Shown piece by piece: positions 34,113 through 42,198 of a stretch of DNA of 64,000 nucleotides (its first letter is position 1; each line of letters begins with the position of its first letter). Below the pieces are notes generated by a model. That model saw nothing but the letters and a program-made list of their open reading frames with translations, did not search any database and had not been told where the DNA came from. Source of the DNA: Candidatus Gallipaludibacter merdavium. GTDB taxonomy: Bacteria; Bacteroidota; Bacteroidia; Bacteroidales; Paludibacteraceae. A program made the position numbers and the translations under genes. Where the stretch lies: assembly GCA_017694875.1 (NCBI GenBank), contig JADIMG010000079.1:62001-126000 (forward strand), written 5' to 3'.

Positions 34113-34619
34113 TTATTTACAAGGATGCATGCCGGGTTCGCCCATAGGAGGTTGGGGACCATTCCTACGATGGCGTGGACCGAACAATTCACGCTTAAAA
34201 CTTCTCTCTGAACGGAGATAGTTGTATAATTCTTTGTCTGTTAATAGTTTGTCTAGTTCTTTGTAGTATTTATCGAATGCACTGGCTTTATCCAGTTCAA
34301 ATTGTAGAGTCTGATCGTTAGCTGCTTTATAATCTTCCTCTTTGATGGATTCTTTTGTCCGCAACTCTTTTTGCAGGTCTTGCTTGCGTTTTTGCGAGTC
34401 TAACAATTGCTGTTCATAAGTTTTGAAATAGGGGTAAACTTTATTGGCTATCTCCTCATTCAGAGGGGTTTTGCTTACAATAAAGTTCCATTTTTCTTTC
34501 ATTAGGTCTTCGGCGCTTGCTTTGGGTGTACCTTTTGCACGGAATGATTCTTCTTGTTGGGAAAATCCTGCGATGCTGCATAACATTAGTGCGGCAATCA
34601 ACATAAATGCTTTTTTCAT
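34113..34619 (-). CDS. Spy/CpxP-like periplasmic protein
   Basis: 168 residues with an N-terminal signal peptide (MKKAFMLIAALMLCSIAGFS). The mature part is a long charged helical protein (KWNFIVSKTPLNEEIANKVY, then many Lys/Glu/Gln residues and LTDKELYNYL near the end), resembling the Spy/CpxP/LTxxQ group of periplasmic chaperones and stress sensors. The tail is Pro/Gly/His rich (GPRHRRNGPQPPMGEPGMHP). Third gene of an ECF sigma-anti-sigma-Spy cluster, 12 bases after the anti-sigma gene. Confidence 0.72.
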   Translation of the reverse strand: MKKAFMLIAALMLCSIAGFSQQEESFRAKGTPKASAEDLMKEKWNFIVSKTPLNEEIANKVYPYFKTYEQQLLDSQKRKQDLQKELRTKESIKEEDYKAANDQTLQFELDKASAFDKYYKELDKLLTDKELYNYLRSERSFKRELFGPRHRRNGPQPPMGEPGMHPCK

Positions 34620-34631
34620 AATAGTTTGTGT

Positions 34632-34940
34632 TTAGTAATTAGTAAAATATAAATCGTAAAATGTGCTTTCATCCATTTGTGAATAGAGATATAGTTCATA
34701 TTCCTCTTGAGCCTGAATTTTTTGTTCGTGGTTCCACCATATCATGGGTAGGCTGACCAATAGGATAAGTGCAGCGGCTGCAGCTCCAATCAGATAGCCG
34801 TGGAGTCTGCTTTTTTTGTGAGATGCTGGCTGTGATTGGTGGGGCAATCGGAATGTGCGTCGATCGAAATATCCTTCTGGCACTTTGTAGGGATTCCGTT
34901 TGCCGGCTATTGCTTTGATTTGGTTTTCTTCCTGGGTCAT
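34632..34940 (-). CDS. Probable anti-sigma factor, single-pass membrane protein
   Basis: 102 residues: a cytoplasmic basic/Pro-rich half (KRNPYKVPEGYFDRRTFRLP), one membrane helix at about 48-68 (LIGAAAAALILLVSLPMIWW), and a short periplasmic acidic tail. The segment NPYKVPEGYFD is common in such Bacteroidota proteins encoded next to ECF sigma genes. Size, topology and position directly after the sigma gene (48 bases) support an anti-sigma role; it has no zinc-binding ZAS motif. Confidence 0.65.
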   Translation of the reverse strand: MTQEENQIKAIAGKRNPYKVPEGYFDRRTFRLPHQSQPASHKKSRLHGYLIGAAAAALILLVSLPMIWWNHEQKIQAQEEYELYLYSQMDESTFYDLYFTNY

Positions 34941-34988
34941 ATGTCTAACTCCTTTCTGTTTGATTAGATGTGCTGGGATACAAAAGGT

Positions 34989-35537
34989 TTAAAGGCTTTC
35001 TGTTAAATAGTGTGCAATTTTTTTTGTTGCATGATGGTAAGACGCTTTCAGTGCCCCTACGCTCGTTCCTAAAATTTCTTCCATCTCTTCATATTTCATG
35101 TCGTCGAAGTATTTCATGTTGAATACCAGGCGTTGCTTTTCTGGGAGCTGCAAAATGGCTTCCTGCAATTTCTTTTCTGCTTCGTTTCCATCAAAATAGC
35201 TCTCTGCCTTTAGTTGTGCAATCAATTCGGTTTCATATTCTTCTCCGTTTATAGAGGCTTTCTGCTTCTTTTGTGCTAGAAAACTGAGTGTCTCATTGGT
35301 GGCTATTTTGAATAGCCACGTGCTTACCTTCGAGTCGCCCCTGAAATTGTCCATTCCCTTCCAGGCTTTTATAAAGGTGTTTTGCAACACATCGTCGGCA
35401 TCTTCGTGCACTACTACCATCTTCCGGATATGCCAGTACAAGGACTCTTGGTATTTTCTGACCAATTGTGTAAAGGCAAATTCGCGTGTACTGCTTTTTT
35501 GCAAGGAACGTATCAGTGTTTTTTCTTCCAATTCCAT
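34989..35537 (-). CDS. ECF-type RNA polymerase sigma factor
   Basis: 182 residues from the ATG at 35537; further in-frame upstream codons are non-coding in character. Sigma region 2 holds EDADDVLQNTFIKAWKGMDN and FRGDSKVSTWLFKIATNETL; region 4 holds LQLPEKQRLVFNMKYFDDMK and YEEMEEILGTSVGALKASYH. It is followed by an anti-sigma candidate and a Spy-like protein, an arrangement suited to an envelope-stress circuit. No primary-type promoter is obvious upstream, compatible with autoregulation. Confidence 0.92.
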   Translation of the reverse strand: MELEEKTLIRSLQKSSTREFAFTQLVRKYQESLYWHIRKMVVVHEDADDVLQNTFIKAWKGMDNFRGDSKVSTWLFKIATNETLSFLAQKKQKASINGEEYETELIAQLKAESYFDGNEAEKKLQEAILQLPEKQRLVFNMKYFDDMKYEEMEEILGTSVGALKASYHHATKKIAHYLTESL

Positions 35538-35637
35538 AATGCCGGGTGCATGAATATGTGTTCTGTTTCTTGTAGACCAGAATAATGATGAAAGGTTTAA
35601 TAAAGGGCTGTTCTTGTTGGTAAAAAATAGTGGAGGC

Positions 35638-36567
35638 TTATTCGCAGTATACCCATGCTTTGGCGTAACTGCTGTTTTGGCTGCGCAATGTCTCCATGGC
35701 ATCAAGAGCTTGCTGGCGTTGGGCATATGAGGCAATGGCTATGCGGTACAATCCTTTTTTGTAGGGGATAACATGTGCTTTGTCATGTCCCTTCTCTCTG
35801 AGCTTCTCACAGTATTTTTCCGCCGATACTTCGTCCAGCGCAGCAACGATAAGATGAAATTTGTAAACTTCAGTTGCTTCTTTTTGGGGTGTAATTTCAA
35901 CTGATGTTTCCAGGCGAGGTATAATGCTGTCTGTTGCTCCTGTTGTACTTTCAAGGTTTTCCAAAGAACAGGTGTCAGGAGAAGCAACAGGAGTTGCTAA
36001 CATTTGTTTGGTCCAAATGGTTGGGTCAAGTGTGGCATAATCCACATAGCTGGATGTAGGAGTGTTACCTGGTGCAAAAAGCAACAAAGCAAAGGCCGCA
36101 CAAGCAGCCACATAGCGGCTGTATGTGAGTAGGATAGACGGTTTGCGGGGAATGGTCAACTCTTTCCTATGCCTGAAAATGGGTGATAAGCCCAAATTGT
36201 CGGGTAGGAAATGCATGTCAGTAGGTAAAAACTCAATGTGACCGTCAGGCTGGCGTTGGAGTGTACCTATCTTTCCCACATCAACAGCACGACCGGCTTC
36301 CAAAACTCTTTGCCACTCGTTTACCCATTCGTTTAACAAAGCATCAGCTTCTTTATAGCTGATTTCTTTGTCACGCATGATGTCAGCGGCAAGCTGCCCG
36401 TCTGTATGTGTGAGGAGAGGATTAAAGCCGACGGTGGAGTGGGGAGGCAATACCTTGTCTTCCAGAATGCGTGCACTCTCACGTTGGACTACAAAACCGC
36501 CCAAACCCGGAACAATGGCGCAATCATGCTTTACCAATGCTTGTTCAATATAGTCCGATAGCAACAT
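35638..36567 (-). CDS. HU-like N-domain / membrane / SPOR-domain protein
   Basis: 309 residues from the second of two close ATGs (36573 or 36567; the first would make the transcript almost leaderless). The N-terminal 110 residues are an HU/IHF-like (CCDC81-type) domain seen in Bacteroidota (SDYIEQALVKHDCAIVPGLG, GGFVVQRESARI, NPLLTHTDGQLA). A membrane helix lies near 155-170 (YVAACAAFALLLFAPG). The last 80 residues are a SPOR domain (FHLIVAALDEVSAEKYCEKL, YRIAIASYAQRQQALDAMET) that binds denuded septal peptidoglycan. It may tether DNA or nucleoid to the septum; that is inference from domains. Confidence 0.85.
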   Translation of the reverse strand: MLLSDYIEQALVKHDCAIVPGLGGFVVQRESARILEDKVLPPHSTVGFNPLLTHTDGQLAADIMRDKEISYKEADALLNEWVNEWQRVLEAGRAVDVGKIGTLQRQPDGHIEFLPTDMHFLPDNLGLSPIFRHRKELTIPRKPSILLTYSRYVAACAAFALLLFAPGNTPTSSYVDYATLDPTIWTKQMLATPVASPDTCSLENLESTTGATDSIIPRLETSVEITPQKEATEVYKFHLIVAALDEVSAEKYCEKLREKGHDKAHVIPYKKGLYRIAIASYAQRQQALDAMETLRSQNSSYAKAWVYCE

Positions 36568-36578
36568 ATTCATCTCTG

Positions 36579-36586
36579 CAAAGGTA
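36579..36586 (-). promoter_or_regulatory. Probable -7 box for the HU-SPOR gene
   Basis: TACCTTTG on the minus strand, 11 bases before the ATG at 36567; no TTTG at the -33 distance. Confidence 0.45.
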
Positions 36587-36709
36587 AACTTTCTGTTGTT
36601 AATCTGCCTGTATGGCTATTGAAAAGTTTTCAACAAGTTATGAAACATAATTCCAGGAACGGTTTTATGGCATGTGTTTCAAGCAAATATTTTTTTGTTT
36701 TGTGCATTT

Positions 36710-36740
36710 TTTGTGTTTATTAAAATACTTGCTATATTTG
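36710..36740 (+). promoter_or_regulatory. Promoter for the Cys-rich lipoprotein gene
   Basis: TTTG at 36710-36713, 19-base spacer, TATATTTG at 36733-36740; leader of about 50 bases. Confidence 0.78.
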
Positions 36741-36796
36741 CCAGTGGCGCTTCAAATAGTATTTTATGACAATATATTAACCTTAAAATGTAGGAT

Positions 36797-37252
36797 ATGA
36801 AAAAGCTTTTTGTAATCTTGTTGCCATTGATGGCATTTTGTGCATGCGAAAAGAAAGAGGGGGCACTGAAATGTGAAGTTAAGCAACAGTCATTTTTATC
36901 TTGTGAGGAGGTAATGATGGCTAATGATGGAAATGAATTGACCTATGGGAAAGATACGCTTACGTATGTGTTGGAGGATGGTAGTTTGCAGGTAAATCAT
37001 CATGTGTACATGAATTGTGGTATGAAAGCTGGCTATTGTGAGGTGAAAATGGATGGCAATGATAATATCATCGTGGATGAGTATTTTTCGGGTGAGGAGG
37101 ATGCCAATTGTATTTGTGAAGCTATTATGCAATTTACTTTGCAGGGAATGGACGCATCGTCTTATACGATGCAAATTAACCGTTATGTGAAATCTGTCAC
37201 TACCGGGAATGAGTATGTATGGGATAGAGTAGATACTTTCATTATTCAATAG
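36797..37252 (+). CDS. Small Cys-rich lipoprotein, function unknown
   Basis: 151 residues. Lipoprotein signal MKKLFVILLPLMAFCAC with the lipidated Cys at 17. The mature part has Cys in HHVYMNCGMKAGYCEVKM and EEDANCICEAIMQFTLQGMD followed by SSYTMQINRY, a spacing (NC..., then a C-x-C pair, then a 'L.G....Y...I' strand) that I have seen in several Bacteroidota lipoproteins of unknown role. Beta-rich, probably a small barrel or sandwich stabilised by disulphides or binding metal. Single-gene transcript with a good promoter. Confidence 0.7.
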   Translation: MKKLFVILLPLMAFCACEKKEGALKCEVKQQSFLSCEEVMMANDGNELTYGKDTLTYVLEDGSLQVNHHVYMNCGMKAGYCEVKMDGNDNIIVDEYFSGEEDANCICEAIMQFTLQGMDASSYTMQINRYVKSVTTGNEYVWDRVDTFIIQ

Positions 37253-37299
37253 CTTTTGTCATGAACAGGCCATAGCCGGATGAATTGAAAATTTATCTC

Positions 37300-37307
37300 T
37301 ACCTTTG
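37300..37307 (+). promoter_or_regulatory. Probable -7 box for fmt
   Basis: TACCTTTG, 28 bases before the fmt ATG; the -33 box is not clear. Confidence 0.5.
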
Positions 37308-37335
37308 TACCTCAATTTTGGTATAAAATAGAGGA

Positions 37336-38280
37336 ATGGAAAAGAAAGATTTGCGCATCGTCTATATGGGTACACCCGATTTTGCGGTGGAATCTCTTCG
37401 TGCTTTGGTGGAAAATGGCTATAATGTGGTGGCTGTGGTTACGATGCCCGACAAGCCGGCCGGACGCGGACATAAATTGCAATATTCGCCTGTCAAGCAA
37501 TATGCTTTACAACACAACTTACCTTTGCTGCAACCGGAAAAGCTCAAGGATGAACAGTTTCTGACTGAACTACGCTCTTATAATGCCCATTTGCAGATAG
37601 TGGTGGCGTTCCGCATGTTGCCTCAGGTGGTATGGAGCATGCCTCCCATGGGAACGTTCAATTTGCATGCGTCGCTGCTTCCTCAATATAGAGGGGCCGC
37701 GCCTATCAATTGGGCGGTAATCAATGGGGAAACAGAGACGGGTATAACTACGTTCTTTTTGCAACATGAAATTGATACGGGTCATGTTATTTTTCAAGAG
37801 AAGACTCCGATTGCCCCGAATGAAAATGTGGGGGAAGTGCATGACCGCTTAATGATGATGGGAGCTAAATTGGTGGTACGTACTGTTGATGCAATTTTGG
37901 AAGGGAATGTGCCTCAGACACCACAAGACGAATTGGCGGTTGATGACCTTAAGCCTGCACCAAAGATTTTCAAGGATACATGTCGTATGGATTTCAGCAA
38001 AACGGTACATGACCTGCATAATTTTGTGCGTGGTCTTTCTCCTTATCCTGCTGCATGGACGGAATTGGTTTTACCGGGCCAGTCAGAACCTTCAATAGTG
38101 AAGGTATATGAAGTACGTCCTGAACCATCTTGTCATAATTTGCCCGTTGGTACGTTGGAAACGGATAAAAAGACTTTCTTGCGTGTTGCCGCTTCCGATG
38201 GCTATCTTTATTTGAAGGAATTGCAGTTGCCGGGCAAAAAGCGAATGAAAGTGGCAGATTTGCTGAATGGATTGAGATAG
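37336..38280 (+). CDS. fmt: Methionyl-tRNA formyltransferase
   Basis: Formylates initiator Met-tRNA using 10-formyl-THF. 314 residues: RIVYMGTPDFAVESLRAL at the start, FNLHASLLPQYRGAAPINWA with the Asn-His pair and SLLPxxRG motif, GETETGITTFFLQHEIDTGH with the catalytic Asp, and the C-terminal OB-like domain beginning KISF-type segment DTCRMDFSKTVHDLHNFVRG. No def gene adjacent. Confidence 0.96.
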   Translation: MEKKDLRIVYMGTPDFAVESLRALVENGYNVVAVVTMPDKPAGRGHKLQYSPVKQYALQHNLPLLQPEKLKDEQFLTELRSYNAHLQIVVAFRMLPQVVWSMPPMGTFNLHASLLPQYRGAAPINWAVINGETETGITTFFLQHEIDTGHVIFQEKTPIAPNENVGEVHDRLMMMGAKLVVRTVDAILEGNVPQTPQDELAVDDLKPAPKIFKDTCRMDFSKTVHDLHNFVRGLSPYPAAWTELVLPGQSEPSIVKVYEVRPEPSCHNLPVGTLETDKKTFLRVAASDGYLYLKELQLPGKKRMKVADLLNGLR

Positions 38281-38297
38281 TGATATGGTGTATACAA

Positions 38298-38332
38298 ACA
38301 AAAACAGCCGCGCAATGCACGGCTGTTTTTGT
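38298..38332. terminator. Bidirectional terminator between fmt and the FKBP operon
   Basis: 13-bp stem (ACAAAAACAGCCG 38298-38310 with CGGCTGTTTTTGT 38320-38332), nine-base loop; serves both converging genes. Confidence 0.9.
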
Positions 38333-38348
38333 TTATATATAATGTCTC

Positions 38349-39638
38349 TTATTTTACGATTTCGAGCAATTCCACTTCAAAAATAAGTGTTGAGAATGGA
38401 GGAATTGAACCGGCTTCACGGTCGCCATAGGCAAGGTTTTGTGGAATGTAGAGTTTCCATTTTGAGCCTACAGGCATCAATTGCAATGCTTCTGTCCATC
38501 CTGGGATAACTTGTTGTACACCGAAAGTAGCCGGTTCACCACGTTGTACGGAGCTGTCGAATACAGTACCATCAATCAAAGTACCATGATAGTGTACTTT
38601 TACACGGTCTTCGGCTGTTGGTTTCGGACCTTTTCCTTCTTTCAATATTTCATATTGCAATCCGCTTTCAGTGATTTGGATGCCTTCTTTGGTTGCATTT
38701 TCTGCTAAGAATTTTTCGCCGGCTTCACGGTTAGCACCATATTGCTCTTCAATAGCTCTTGCTTGACGAGCTTGCATTACTTGATTCAAATAGGCTTGTG
38801 CTTCGTCAGCAGTCATTTGGATATCGGCTTCCAACATACCGTTGATTAAACCTTGACGAATCAGTTCGAAGTTAGAGGTCAGAGTGCTGTCACCCATCAA
38901 ACCTTTCTTGTCTTGTTCCTGCAGAGAAGCGCCGATGTTTTTAGCTATGCCAATTACTTGAGGATTAAGCTCGCTCTCCAATGTGCAACCAGCTTCCAAG
39001 CCTTTCATCAAAGTTTTGTATTTGGCTTTGGTGGAATCGCTAGCTAGATAATATTGGTAAATACCATAACCGTTTACTAAACCGAAAGTGTAGTTCAAGC
39101 TGTCGTATTTGTTGGTCAGTGTTACAGCTGCCACTTCTTTTGGAAGTTTCACTTTGGCGTTGGCGTTACCCATAGTGAGTGAATCTGGCATTTCGCCACG
39201 TGCACTCATCATTCCTTCTTGCAAATAAGTGCGTGCTTCTTCCTCGCTGATACCTTCTTTATATTGGTTGAGACCATTTACCAAGCCTTGCAATGCCAAT
39301 TGGTGGTTGTAAGGGACGGAAATAATTCCAGCCAAACCGCTTTCTTCCATACGTTTGAGCGACATACCAATGCTTTCGCCCAAATCATACATTTCTTTTT
39401 CGGCAGATGGTACAGCTTTATAAGCCTGTTCAACGAATTGAACGAATTCTTTTACGTTCTTTCCTAATGAATCGTTGGCCATGTAATATTGCTTGATGCC
39501 GCTACCGTTTGCTACACCTAAAGCATAGTTCAAACTGTCTGTTTCATTAGCCAGCTTTACTTCTTTGGCAGTGTAGGAATTTCCGCATGATGCCAACATC
39601 AATGCTGCACCTGCACATAAAATCAAACTCTTTTTCAT
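38349..39638 (-). CDS. FKBP-type prolyl isomerase, lipoprotein with duplicated N-domain
   Basis: 429 residues from the ATG at 39638, giving a lipoprotein signal (MKKSLILCAGAALMLASC). Two FkpA-type N-terminal domains lie in tandem: one starting ETDSLNYALGVANGSGIKQY (residue about 30) and one starting KYDSLNYTFGLVNGYGIYQY (about 175). The C-terminal 115 residues are a full FKBP domain (EDRVKVHYHGTLIDGTVFDS, PATFGVQQVIPGWTEALQLM, PPFSTLIFEVELLEI). Likely an outer-membrane-attached periplasmic folding factor. Last gene of three FKBP genes in a row. Confidence 0.9.
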   Translation of the reverse strand: MKKSLILCAGAALMLASCGNSYTAKEVKLANETDSLNYALGVANGSGIKQYYMANDSLGKNVKEFVQFVEQAYKAVPSAEKEMYDLGESIGMSLKRMEESGLAGIISVPYNHQLALQGLVNGLNQYKEGISEEEARTYLQEGMMSARGEMPDSLTMGNANAKVKLPKEVAAVTLTNKYDSLNYTFGLVNGYGIYQYYLASDSTKAKYKTLMKGLEAGCTLESELNPQVIGIAKNIGASLQEQDKKGLMGDSTLTSNFELIRQGLINGMLEADIQMTADEAQAYLNQVMQARQARAIEEQYGANREAGEKFLAENATKEGIQITESGLQYEILKEGKGPKPTAEDRVKVHYHGTLIDGTVFDSSVQRGEPATFGVQQVIPGWTEALQLMPVGSKWKLYIPQNLAYGDREAGSIPPFSTLIFEVELLEIVK

Positions 39639-39657
39639 TGTCTTTGTTTTTGGTAAT

Positions 39658-40380
39658 TTATTTGAATTCAATTAATTCGATTGTAAATATAAGAGTGGAA
39701 TAGGGAGGTATTTTTCCGCCGGCCCCCCTTTCACCATAACCTAGTGTATAGGGCACGTAGAATTTGTATTTTGCACCAGCCGACATGAGTTGAACGCCTT
39801 CTGTCCAACCTTTGATGACGCGGGTCAGTTGGAAAGTGGCGGGTTCTTTACGGTCATAGGAACTGTCAAATTTGGTGCCATCGGTCAATCGGCCTTCGTA
39901 ATGAACGGTGACCGTGGAGTTCTCTGTCGGTTTTGGCCCGTCAGCCGGTATGAGTACTTCATATTGCAAACCGCTGGGCAAGCTTACCACTTCCGGACGT
40001 TTGGCATTTTCAGTGAGGAAGGTGGTTTGCTCTTGTTTGCGTTTGGCTGCCTCTGCTTCTTGTACAGCTTGAGTGTAGGCGCGCAAATAATTCTGGCCGT
40101 CAGTCAGACTGATAGCAGTGGAATCGCCTAAAAATGCTTTTTGCATGGCTTGCATAAGCAGATGTGGGTTGATGCTGTCTCCGGGAAAGTTTTTGACCAT
40201 GTTCTGCAAATCAGCACCTAATACTACACCCAAGCAATAAGCTGCGGAATCGGTAGAATTAGTCAATAGGACACTTGATTCGCTTTTAGTCTCTTTTTTC
40301 GTGCGTTTACGTGGCTTAGCGTCAATCATTAACACACCCGCCAACACAACACAAAAGCTTAGCGCAATGAGTCGTTTCAT
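39658..40380 (-). CDS. FKBP-type prolyl isomerase, periplasmic
   Basis: 240 residues with an N-terminal signal segment (MKRLIALSFCVVLAGVLMID) followed by a very basic stretch (KPRKRTKKETK) and no lipobox Cys, so probably a secreted soluble or membrane-anchored periplasmic form. One FkpA-type helical N-domain (TDSAAYCLGVVLGADLQNMV) then a FKBP domain (TVTVHYEGRLTDGTKFDSSY, PATFQLTRVIKGWTEGVQLM, LGYGERGAGGKIPPYSTLIF). Its ATG overlaps the stop of the upstream FKBP gene as TAATG at 40378-40382. Confidence 0.88.
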   Translation of the reverse strand: MKRLIALSFCVVLAGVLMIDAKPRKRTKKETKSESSVLLTNSTDSAAYCLGVVLGADLQNMVKNFPGDSINPHLLMQAMQKAFLGDSTAISLTDGQNYLRAYTQAVQEAEAAKRKQEQTTFLTENAKRPEVVSLPSGLQYEVLIPADGPKPTENSTVTVHYEGRLTDGTKFDSSYDRKEPATFQLTRVIKGWTEGVQLMSAGAKYKFYVPYTLGYGERGAGGKIPPYSTLIFTIELIEFK

Positions 40381-40967
40381 TATTTCTCTATGTCTAATAG
40401 TTCTACTTCAAATATTAAGGTAGAGTGAGGTGCTATGCTTTGTCCGGCACCATGTGCTCCATAGGCCAATTCGCTTGGGATGTAAAGTTTCCATTTTGAG
40501 CCGACCGGCATCAGTTGCAGCGCTTCAACCCATCCTGCAATCACTTGGTTTACACCAAAAGTAGCAGGTTCTCCACGGTTTACAGAACTGTCAAAAACTG
40601 TGCCGTCAAGTAAAGTGCCATGATAATGTACTTTTACTCGGTCTGTAGCTTTAGGTTTTTCGCCCTTTCCTTCCTGCATTATTTCATACTGCAATCCGCT
40701 GGCAGTAGTGGTTACTTCTGGGCGCTTCCCATTAGCTTCCAGAAATGCCTTTCCTTCGCTGATGTTCTTTTCTGCAGCTTTGGCTTGTTGTTCCTCAAAG
40801 AAGTTGCTTATTACTTGTTGGGCTTCTTGGGTGCTCATGGCAGGTTGGTTGCCTTCCAAAACATCCTTGATACCATTCATTAACTGGTTGTAATCCATTT
40901 TATTGATGCCGCTGTTCAGCAGGCTATGGCCTAAACTGAGGCCTAACGCATAACTTATTTTTTCCAT
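40380..40967 (-). CDS. FKBP-type prolyl isomerase, cytoplasmic form
   Basis: 195 residues from the ATG at 40967, beginning MEKISYALGLSLGHSLLNSG without any signal sequence; upstream in-frame codons would cover the promoter and are ignored. Short dimerising N-domain, then the FKBP domain (DRVKVHYHGTLLDGTVFDSS, PATFGVNQVIAGWVEALQLM, LAYGAHGAGQSIAPHSTLIF). FkpA/FKBP22-like. First gene of the three-gene FKBP operon, which ends at the bidirectional terminator near fmt. Confidence 0.9.
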   Translation of the reverse strand: MEKISYALGLSLGHSLLNSGINKMDYNQLMNGIKDVLEGNQPAMSTQEAQQVISNFFEEQQAKAAEKNISEGKAFLEANGKRPEVTTTASGLQYEIMQEGKGEKPKATDRVKVHYHGTLLDGTVFDSSVNRGEPATFGVNQVIAGWVEALQLMPVGSKWKLYIPSELAYGAHGAGQSIAPHSTLIFEVELLDIEK

Positions 40968-40991
40968 TTTGTCTTTATTTGTTTGAAATGG

Positions 40992-40999
40992 CAAAGATA
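40992..40999 (-). promoter_or_regulatory. Probable -7 box of the FKBP operon
   Basis: TATCTTTG on the minus strand, 25 bases before the ATG; -33 box not recognisable. Confidence 0.5.
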
Positions 41000-41170
41000 G
41001 GAATTTAAGATAAATAAGTGAGAATTTGTTGTAGAAAAATATGCAAAATCGAACAGCGTCGTTTTTTATGTATAGAAACGATGAAAGCATCCATAAAACT
41101 GTTTAAGTCTTTGGATGCCTTCAAAATGATTCTATAAAAAACAGTGTGTTTTTATAGGTTTAGTATGATA

Positions 41171-42181
41171 TTACTTGTTCAATGCTTGTGCAACGTCAAC
41201 AGCACATGCAACCGTACATCCGACCATCGGGTTGTTTCCAATGCCGAGGAAGCCCATCATTTCTACGTGTGCAGGAACTGATGAAGAACCAGCAAATTGT
41301 GCGTCAGAGTGCATACGACCCATAGTGTCAGTCATACCATAAGAAGCAGGACCAGCAGCCATGTTGTCTGGGTGTAATGTACGGCCTGTACCACCACCGG
41401 AAGCAACTGAGAAATAAGGCTTACCTGCCAAGATGCGTTCTTTCTTGTATGTACCAGCTACTGGGTGTTGGAAACGGGTTGGATTGGTTGAGTTACCTGT
41501 AATAGATACGTCAACGCCTTCTTTCCACATGATAGCTACACCTTCACGTACGTCGTCAGCACCATAGCATTTTACTTTGGCACGAGGACCATCTGAGTAA
41601 GCGATTTCACGAACAACTTTCAATTCGCCGGTGAAATAGTCAAACTCAGTTTGTACATAAGTAAATCCGTTGATACGGCTGATGATTTGAGCAGCATCTT
41701 TACCAAGACCGTTCAAGATGCAACGCAATGGTTCTTTACGAACTTTGTCTGCTTTAGCAGCAATCTTGATAGCGCCTTCTGCTGCAGCGAATGATTCGTG
41801 ACCAGCCAAGAATGCAAAGCATTTGGTTTCTTCACGAAGCAACATAGCAGCCAAGTTACCGTGACCAATACCTACTTTACGGTCATCGGCAACAGAACCA
41901 GGAATACAGAATGCCTGCAAACCGATACCGATTGCTTCAGCAGCTTCAGCAGCAGTTTTGCAACCTTTCTTCAAAGCGATGGCAGTACCTACTACATAAG
42001 CCCATTTTGCATTTTCAAAGCAGATAGGTTGAGTTTCCTCACATGCTTTATAGGGGTCAAGACCATATTGGTCACAAATGGCATTGGCTTCTTCGATGTC
42101 TTTAATGCCATATTGGTTCAAAGCTGCCAAAATTTGTTTGATGCGGCGCTCTTGTGATTCGAATTTTACTTCTCTTATCAT
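41171..42181 (-). CDS. GGGtGRT protein, function unknown
   Basis: 336 residues of the family named for its motif, seen here as GGGTGRT at 262-268 (SVASGGGTGRTLHPDNMAAG). Other conserved parts include IGHGNLAAMLL, FAFLAGHESFAAAEGAIKIA and the C-terminal GFLGIGNNPMVGCTVACAVD. Six or more Cys occur (Cys37, 46, 54, 74, 92, 121, 154 and near the C-terminus), so a metal or Fe-S role is possible. Cytoplasmic. No activity is known to me for this family. It lies 17 bases after the NifU-like gene; the pair recurs in strict anaerobes as I recall. Confidence 0.85.
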   Translation of the reverse strand: MIREVKFESQERRIKQILAALNQYGIKDIEEANAICDQYGLDPYKACEETQPICFENAKWAYVVGTAIALKKGCKTAAEAAEAIGIGLQAFCIPGSVADDRKVGIGHGNLAAMLLREETKCFAFLAGHESFAAAEGAIKIAAKADKVRKEPLRCILNGLGKDAAQIISRINGFTYVQTEFDYFTGELKVVREIAYSDGPRAKVKCYGADDVREGVAIMWKEGVDVSITGNSTNPTRFQHPVAGTYKKERILAGKPYFSVASGGGTGRTLHPDNMAAGPASYGMTDTMGRMHSDAQFAGSSSVPAHVEMMGFLGIGNNPMVGCTVACAVDVAQALNK

Positions 42182-42198
42182 AATCTCTTCCTCCTATT

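Noticed and set aside
35538-35735. N-terminal extension of the ECF sigma factor
   Set aside because: The extra 66 residues overlap the end of the HU-SPOR gene and do not resemble sigma factors.
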